From Methanothrix soehngenii GP6 (GTDB lineage Archaea > Halobacteriota > Methanosarcinia > Methanotrichales > Methanotrichaceae), in the NCBI RefSeq assembly GCF_000204415.1, contig NC_015416.1:806001-870000 (forward strand): 64,000 bases of DNA, written 5' to 3'. Made by a program: the position numbers and the translations under genes. This document shows, in pieces, positions 59,326 to 64,000 of the stretch; the first letter of the stretch is position 1; every line of letters starts with the position of its first letter. The notes under the pieces were generated by a model. That model saw only the letters and a list, made by a program, of their open reading frames with translations. It made no database searches and was not told the DNA's origin.

Positions 59326-60660
59326 GGTAGCGTGCCATATCTGCTGTAATTTCACAGTGGCCCTGTATCCTGATTCCACTCTACTCTTCCAATGATAAAT
59401 ACCTTTTACCTGTTATCCAATCCTCGTTAATGTCCATCATGATGCAAACCGCCACCCTCAGAAGCGACTGATCATTTGAATAGGCTCCAGCCACACGACT
59501 TCTTCGTTTCAGCTCCTTGTTGATTCTCTCCAGGACGTTAGTTGTTCGGATCCTTTTCCAGTGCGATCTGGGAAACGATTTATAGTTCCAAAGGTCAAAT
59601 CGGAAGCTATCAATCGTATCCGCCGACTTTTTGAATCCTTTATCATCAAGAATGACAGCCAGCTCCTGCATCTTGAACTCATCTTCAATAGCATCCTTCA
59701 GCATGTAGGCGACCTCCTTTTTCTCTTTCTTAGGTATGTTCTTGAGCACAGCACGCATAAAGTGAAACATTACACATTTGCCAAGATGCTCCAAGAAATG
59801 ACTTCTGGACGGCTGCTTGTATCCCTTTATGCGCATCAGATATCACCAATTTGACTCCTTTAAGTCCTCGAGCCTTCAAGCTTTCAAAACAGTTTTCCCA
59901 ACAGGATTCATCTTCGCTATCATCCACCGTGGCACTGAGGATCTCGCGATATCCATCATCATGAATGGCAACGACAACGAGCAATGCCTTATTTACGTAT
60001 CTGCCATCTGTTCGGACCTTGAAGTAGCTTGCATCCACGAATATGTAGGGGATTGATCCTTCGATGGGCCTGTTCAAGAAATCTTTGACCAATTTATCCA
60101 GCTTTTTAGCAATTCTTGAGACTTCAGATGCAGATATGTTCTTTAATCCAAACTTCGAGAATACTTTCTCGACTTTTCTGGTTGATACTCCCTCAAAATA
60201 AGATTCTGCTACAGCAACTCTTAATGAGTCTTCCACACGAGAAAATCTCTCGAATACTGCGGTTTCGAATGGGAATTCTCGGATTTGAGGTTTATCAAGC
60301 TCTATCTCGCCGTAGATGGTCTTTAGTTTTCGCGATCTCGTTCCGTTGCGGTGTGCTCGTCTCTTGCCAGTCCGTTCATAGGGACGGGCCTGGATTTGAT
60401 TTTCAGCCTCAAGCTGCATTACCTCATTCAGAAAACCCGCGGTCAGCTTCTTCATGCCCTCTTTTCGATCGATAAGATAATCATCTGCTATGTCGGATAT
60501 ATTCATGGCTCTGTGTCCCTCCCAAAGTTTCGACGACTTGGGGATACAGGGCCAATTATAATATCTCATGAAGAAATAACTTGCTGTTATCTCGTGAAGA
60601 GCAAGTCAGTTCTTGTTACTGATATTTCTGCAAATTTTACAGCAAAAATGATACGCTACC
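59326..60660 (-). mobile_element. IS256 family element
   Basis: 1335 bases, ends GGTAGCGT / ACGCTACC, with an 8-bp duplication ATGTTGAA at 59318-59325 and 60661-60668. Inserted into the IS5 element at the end of its transposase gene. Confidence 0.92.
59381..60506 (-). pseudogene. IS256 transposase with a frameshift
   Basis: ATG 60506 (MNISDIADDYLIDRKEG). Mutator-type residues are present in YIFVDASYFKVR, LVISDAHKGI and, in the second frame, NVLERINKELKRRSR. The frame breaks after GASWQMCNV at about 59775, where one extra T shifts it; the rest (HFMRAVLKNIPKKEKKEV to the stop at 59381) continues in the other frame. Otherwise full length (about 375 residues). Confidence 0.88.
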
Positions 60661-61717
60661 ATGTTGAAGGAACACGCCCTAAATATTTCAACTGCTCTAT
60701 GTTGTAAACGATTGAATTCATCATGAATTTTATCCCTGCTCTGGCGATAGTCGTTACAGAAACATGACCTGCATTATGGGCTCGTTTCATAACCGCAAAA
60801 CATCTTTCGATTTGCGATCGCTTTCTACTGATCCTTTTATTTCTCAGAATGTCTTTGATTCCCAGCTTATGACCTCTTGCAGCTTTTTTCATCGCAGCAT
60901 CGTATCCTTGTGTCTTGGCACCGCTATATCCTTTATCGGCGTAACGTGGTAATCCATTGATTCCAAGGTCCACCTGACTATCATGAAGAGATGCTGTTGT
61001 TGTCTCGATTTTTCGGATAAGATGGTACTCGGTATCGATTAGAATATGGCCCTTATAACCGAAAAATGATTTGCTGCCCTTTTTTGCCCAAGTCCCCTCA
61101 TTTATTGGACCATCATCAAGTCTCTTTGGTTTGGCATTGCTGCTAACGATATTATTAGAAATATTGAGCAAGTCTTTATCAAAATCAGGAGTCGGTCTCG
61201 CCTTGATGGCTTCTAAATTGGGATCCTTTTTATCTTGGTCTTTCTGATCTTTTTTATTCCTCTTTTGCCCTGGATCAGATGTTATGAAAGTAGCATCCTG
61301 AATTGTGCCCTTCTTTACGGCAAATCCTTTCTCATCAAGCTGATTCTGGAGCTCTTTCCAAAGATCCTCGTATCTGCCACATTCGATCAGTCGCTCGCGA
61401 AATAGCCAAACTGTGCTGAAATCTGGAATCACTTCTGTGGTGCCAAGAAAAATTCGAAATGAGATTCTGTCCGTAACTTGGCGTTCCAGTTCTGGGTCTG
61501 ATAAACCAAACCAACTCTGAAGTACAAGTGCCTTCACCATAATTACAATATCAATGTTTGGACGACCTCCATGGCTAGTTTTATTCTTATAGATCAATGG
61601 TTCTAAAAATCTGAATCGATCCCAATTGATTAAAGAGTTAATATCGGAGAGATCATCGCCGAGAGCTTTAACCCGAGAATATTCTTCTCGCATGGCAAAA
61701 TCTATGAGCGTCCTCAT
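60656..61717 (-). CDS. IS5 transposase, full length
   Basis: 353 residues, DDE residues in GTIQDATFITSD, RYADKGYSG and SQIERCFAVMKR. The IS256 insertion hits the final codons: the original ends ...VPST-stop, the present frame reads ...VPSTW-stop with the stop supplied by the IS256 terminal repeat. The enzyme should be functional. Confidence 0.9.
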   Translation of the reverse strand: MRTLIDFAMREEYSRVKALGDDLSDINSLINWDRFRFLEPLIYKNKTSHGGRPNIDIVIMVKALVLQSWFGLSDPELERQVTDRISFRIFLGTTEVIPDFSTVWLFRERLIECGRYEDLWKELQNQLDEKGFAVKKGTIQDATFITSDPGQKRNKKDQKDQDKKDPNLEAIKARPTPDFDKDLLNISNNIVSSNAKPKRLDDGPINEGTWAKKGSKSFFGYKGHILIDTEYHLIRKIETTTASLHDSQVDLGINGLPRYADKGYSGAKTQGYDAAMKKAARGHKLGIKDILRNKRISRKRSQIERCFAVMKRAHNAGHVSVTTIARAGIKFMMNSIVYNIEQLKYLGRVPSTW

Positions 61718-61803
61718 ACATCAAATATTATGATATTAATAGTATATAAACATTTCGATTGATTAGTTTTTCGAAACCCTCCAAAGTTCACCATAATTAA
61801 CAT

Positions 61804-62148
61804 ATGGACGCTTCGAAGAAAGGAATGCCTCCGCCTGCGTCAGTATCAATAGGGGCAAAGATTGCGCCCGCTGAAGCAGCGCAGATCCGGGAGCTGCTCG
61901 AGGCGGGATTGTACCTCAATGAGTCCGATTTTGTCAGAGACGCCATCAGGCACAGATTGTCTGAAATCAAGGTCATCAAATGCAGGGAAGTCGATTTCCA
62001 GACGGCCAAGAAAGAGATTTTGGGCTACTACAAGGCCAGAGGGGAAGCCTATCCAGATGAGGCAGCAAGGGATCTTGAGCTTGATTTTGATCTGGTGATG
62101 AAAGCAACTGGCGAGCTGCGCCGGGAAGGCAGGCTGGTGGAAGCATAG
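61804..62148 (+). CDS. Ribbon-helix-helix regulator/antitoxin-like protein
   Basis: 114 residues. SIGAKIAPAEAAQIRELLEAGLYLNESDFVRDAIRHRLSEI is a typical ribbon-helix-helix DNA-binding domain; the C-terminal half (KKEILGYYKARGEAYPDEAARDLELDFDLVM) is helical and probably binds a partner. No toxin gene follows; only about 150 bases of apparently decayed sequence lie before the next gene. Confidence 0.75.
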   Translation: MDASKKGMPPPASVSIGAKIAPAEAAQIRELLEAGLYLNESDFVRDAIRHRLSEIKVIKCREVDFQTAKKEILGYYKARGEAYPDEAARDLELDFDLVMKATGELRREGRLVEA

Positions 62149-62299
62149 CAGACTGTCATGAGATAGGCGATACTCTGCATGCCTCGAAGATCTATGCCGA
62201 GGCCAGAAAGTTAGAAGGTCCGAGAGTCATTGTGAAGACTGGCAGTCATAAGGCTCTTTTGCGTAGATTTATATCTGAAAAAGGAGAAATTGAAGACCA

Positions 62300-62527
62300 A
62301 TGAAACGCCTTTATGACTACACTGTAATCCTTCGCCCCGAAGACAATGGTACATTTGTGGCCTATGTACCTGCAATTCCTGGCTGCCATGCCTGGGGCCA
62401 GACCCCCCAGGAGGCTCAGATGGAGCTGACAAACGTCTTCGAGATGATACGGGATGAGTACAAAGAAGAAGGGCGCATGCTTCCCGCGGATATTGATGCG
62501 TTGGCTACTCATGCCTGCCAAAGCTAA
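62300..62527 (+). CDS. hicB: HicB-like antitoxin
   Basis: 75 residues: YTVILRPEDNGTFVAYVPAIPGCHAWGQTPQEAQMELTNVFEMI, the partial RNase H fold of HicB. Preceded by AGGAG. Overlaps the toxin gene by 17 bases. Confidence 0.88.
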   Translation: MKRLYDYTVILRPEDNGTFVAYVPAIPGCHAWGQTPQEAQMELTNVFEMIRDEYKEEGRMLPADIDALATHACQS

Positions 62528-62726
62528 AGACCTGCAAAAAGCAGCCAGAAAACTTGGATTTCGAGTGGTAAGGCAAAAGGGCAGCCATGCCAGATGGAAA
62601 CATCCCGATGGCCGAGCCACAACCATTCCCATACATGGCAATAGCGAGATTGGAGGCTGGCTTTTGTACGAAATTTTAAAACAGCTTGAAATAACAGAGG
62701 AAGAATTTAGAAAGCTCTTAGAATAA
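62511..62726 (+). CDS. hicA: HicA-like mRNA interferase toxin
   Basis: 71 residues from ATG 62511: LQKAARKLGFRVVRQKGSHARWKHPDGRATTIPIHGNSEIGGWLLYEIL, with the conserved GSH histidine. Intact pair with the preceding HicB. This pair is antitoxin-first, like the one at 35898-36315. Confidence 0.88.
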   Translation: MPAKAKDLQKAARKLGFRVVRQKGSHARWKHPDGRATTIPIHGNSEIGGWLLYEILKQLEITEEEFRKLLE

Positions 62727-62860
62727 GGCGCGATGTTCTGGAGACAGACATCCCAACAGTAATCCACGCCCTCTGAGCAGATCCAGGTGGCAATCTCCGG
62801 CGCACACAAGTCTACGAGCCGCCCGCGGACACGGGAGTACCGTATGCAAACCCGAAGGTT

Positions 62861-62870
62861 TTTTAAATAG
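62861..62870 (+). promoter_or_regulatory. TATA box of the secreted repeat protein
   Basis: TTTTAAATAG, preceded by purines (CCCGAAGG). Expected start about 62893, 13 bases before the ATG at 62906, giving a short leader with AAAGGGATCGA. Confidence 0.6.
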
Positions 62871-62905
62871 ATCTTCCAGATAAAGACTGAGCATAAAGGG
62901 ATCGA

Positions 62906-63535
62906 ATGAGATCGATTATAATCTTAGCGTTATCTTTGTTCCTGATAGGGCCATGCATCGCATATGCGGAAACGATGGCCGAACCTGAGAATATCAGCAT
63001 TTCAGGAGATGGCCAGGAGGCATCACAGGAGTTTTTCCTGGATGAAGGCCTGTCGATATTCTCCATGAAGCACTCCGGTTCGAGCAACTTCGCCGTCTGG
63101 CTGCTGGATAGCAGTGGTAATAAAGTCGATCTGCTGGCCAATGAGGTCGAGGATTTTGATGGCGCAAAGGCCGTGGGGATATCTCAATCGGATGACTTTG
63201 TTTTGGATATAGAGGCTGATGGTCCATGGCTGGTGGATATAAGCCAACCAAGACCCGAGACTGCCCAAAGCGTTCCAATCACATTTAGCGGAACAGGACA
63301 ACAAGTCCCCCCATTATTCGAGTTAGGCCCGGGACTGGCACGGTTCGAAATGGAGCATGATGGGAAGAGAAATTTTGCCATATGGCTGCTGGATAGCAAT
63401 GGGGAGATGGTTGATCTCCTGGTAAACGAAATTGGCCCATTTGATGGATCAAAAGCAACAGGCATAGAAGATAGGGGAATATACTGCCTAGACATCAGTG
63501 CGGACGGCAATTGGAGGATAAATATCAGCCAATGA
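62906..63535 (+). CDS. Secreted protein of two tandem repeats
   Basis: 209 residues. Signal peptide at 1-20 (IIILALSLFLIGPCIAYAE). Then two repeats of about 83 residues each: GDGQEASQEFFLDEGLSIFSM...NFAVWLLDSSGNKVDLLANEV...VDISQ and GTGQQVPPLFELGPGLARFEM...NFAIWLLDSNGEMVDLLVNEI...INISQ. Each repeat looks like a beta-sandwich with acidic Asp-rich loops. No catalytic motif. Family not recognised; probably a cell-surface or extracellular binding module. Confidence 0.75.
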   Translation: MRSIIILALSLFLIGPCIAYAETMAEPENISISGDGQEASQEFFLDEGLSIFSMKHSGSSNFAVWLLDSSGNKVDLLANEVEDFDGAKAVGISQSDDFVLDIEADGPWLVDISQPRPETAQSVPITFSGTGQQVPPLFELGPGLARFEMEHDGKRNFAIWLLDSNGEMVDLLVNEIGPFDGSKATGIEDRGIYCLDISADGNWRINISQ

Positions 63536-63700
63536 AGACTCATAGATGTATGCTGCGGGCTGGAAAATCTCTTGTGTGTGGGTGGTGGAGAAGGTCAATC
63601 CCACAAAGAAAGGCAACCGGTCCTATCACTATTGGATGGCTATGAAAGCCACGTCCCTGGCTATTAAGATCTAAATAGCAAGAATTACCAGGTAATATCT

Positions 63701-63853
63701 ATGTGCGAGGTTCTAGAGCGCCGGATCATAACCCGAGATCTCCCTTACAACCTGGAGGAATCTAGCGGTGAGAGAGAAATCACCAGAGGACTTATGAGAC
63801 TCTCGCAGCAGGCGCTATCTAAATATGTAGATAATGAGCCTGACATCTATTGA
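63701..63853 (+). CDS. Small antitoxin-like protein (copy 2)
   Basis: 50 residues, MCEVLERRIITRDLPYNLEE to LSKYVDNEPDIY. The conserved frame and mainly conservative changes between copies suggest it was under selection for some time. Confidence 0.5.
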   Translation: MCEVLERRIITRDLPYNLEESSGEREITRGLMRLSQQALSKYVDNEPDIY

Positions 63854-63957
63854 TGAGAGGAAAGATCGTTGTGGTCCCATTCCCTTCTACAAAATCGATT
63901 CTGAACCCAGATACCATAAATGGAGCTTTTGGCCAGGCCAGCCATTATGCCCCATAA
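63853..63957 (+). pseudogene. Truncated MazF/PemK-like toxin (copy 2)
   Basis: 34 codons, MRGKIVVVPFPSTKSILNPD then a stop at the same position as in copy 1. Only the first strands of the MazF fold are present. Confidence 0.6.
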
Positions 63958-64000
63958 CTCCTGAAATATCTGAAATATGGATAAGAAGGAGGGAGGCAAA

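Larger units (their letters stand above)
59155..61782 (-). mobile_element. IS5 family element, complete but interrupted by IS256
   Basis: Ends GGAGGGTTTCG (59155) and CGAAACCCTCC (61782). The left 171 bases (59155-59325) are separated from the rest (60669-61782) by the IS256 element. Without it the element is 1285 bases. Confidence 0.88.
63671..64000 (+). repeat. Duplicated MazEF-like remnant, copy 2
   Basis: Matches 57049-57371 with scattered substitutions and a 9-base duplication (CTGAAATAT) near 63960. It runs to the window edge, so the true extent is unknown. Confidence 0.9.

Noticed and set aside
59155-61782. Simple insertion of the second IS5 copy into the first
   Set aside because: The sequence right of 61782 does not continue the first copy's transposase, so a deletion or recombination must also have occurred.

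Overview
The window looks like chromosome of a methanogenic euryarchaeon, most likely Methanothrix (Methanosaeta). This rests on an archaeal 16S rRNA opening, a 16S-tRNA-Ala(TGC)-23S-5S operon, archaeal TATA-box promoters, FmdE, and long FepB/BtuF-like and NikA-like binding proteins. The genus is a recognition call; archaeal origin is much firmer. A large share of the sequence is insertion sequences or genes broken by them.

Positions 1-25000 form an accessory metal/ligand-handling island, nearly all on the minus strand. It begins beside the 3' end of a LarC-type nickel insertase. One FecCD permease and one FecE-type ATPase (7837-9761) are accompanied by five related substrate-binding protein genes: three intact, one destroyed by an IS1634-type element and other lesions, one lacking its signal peptide. 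Interspersed is a cassette present twice. Copy 1 (10138-14280) is PadR regulator, FmdE-like protein, methyltransferase-TrmO fusion and NikA-like binding protein. Copy 2 (14660-20132) is PadR, methyltransferase, MATE exporter and a NikA-like gene split by an IS630 element. Two more SAM methyltransferases and a PLP-dependent decarboxylase lie nearby. Regulator, modifying enzymes, exporter and receptors together suggest an undescribed system that makes or modifies, exports and recaptures a metal ligand, or imports a modified cofactor. That function is inference.

Positions 25000-30200 hold small genes, a RibD-like reductase and a Cache-HAMP-SpoIIE phosphatase. The rRNA operon follows (30200-35640) with several tandem promoters, visible processing stems and a tRNA-like fold between 23S and 5S. 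Downstream are degenerate copies of the 5S 3' end plus terminator, and a HicAB pair.

Positions 36478-49213 are an IS graveyard. Two identical IS3 elements in opposite orientation, one inserted in an IS1634-type element and one in an IS110 element, have recombined and inverted 4 kb between them; the target duplications are now swapped. An IS4-like element interrupts a second type of IS110 element, which itself truncates a tnpB gene.

Positions 49200-56100 are a decayed defence island: a type IIG restriction-modification gene split by an IS66 element, an intact RNase J-like metallo-beta-lactamase protein, and a broken Mrr gene. From 56100 to 64000 come many small toxin-antitoxin modules, intact and broken, including a duplicated MazEF-like remnant that brackets 6.6 kb, nested IS5 and IS256 elements, and a secreted protein made of two repeats.
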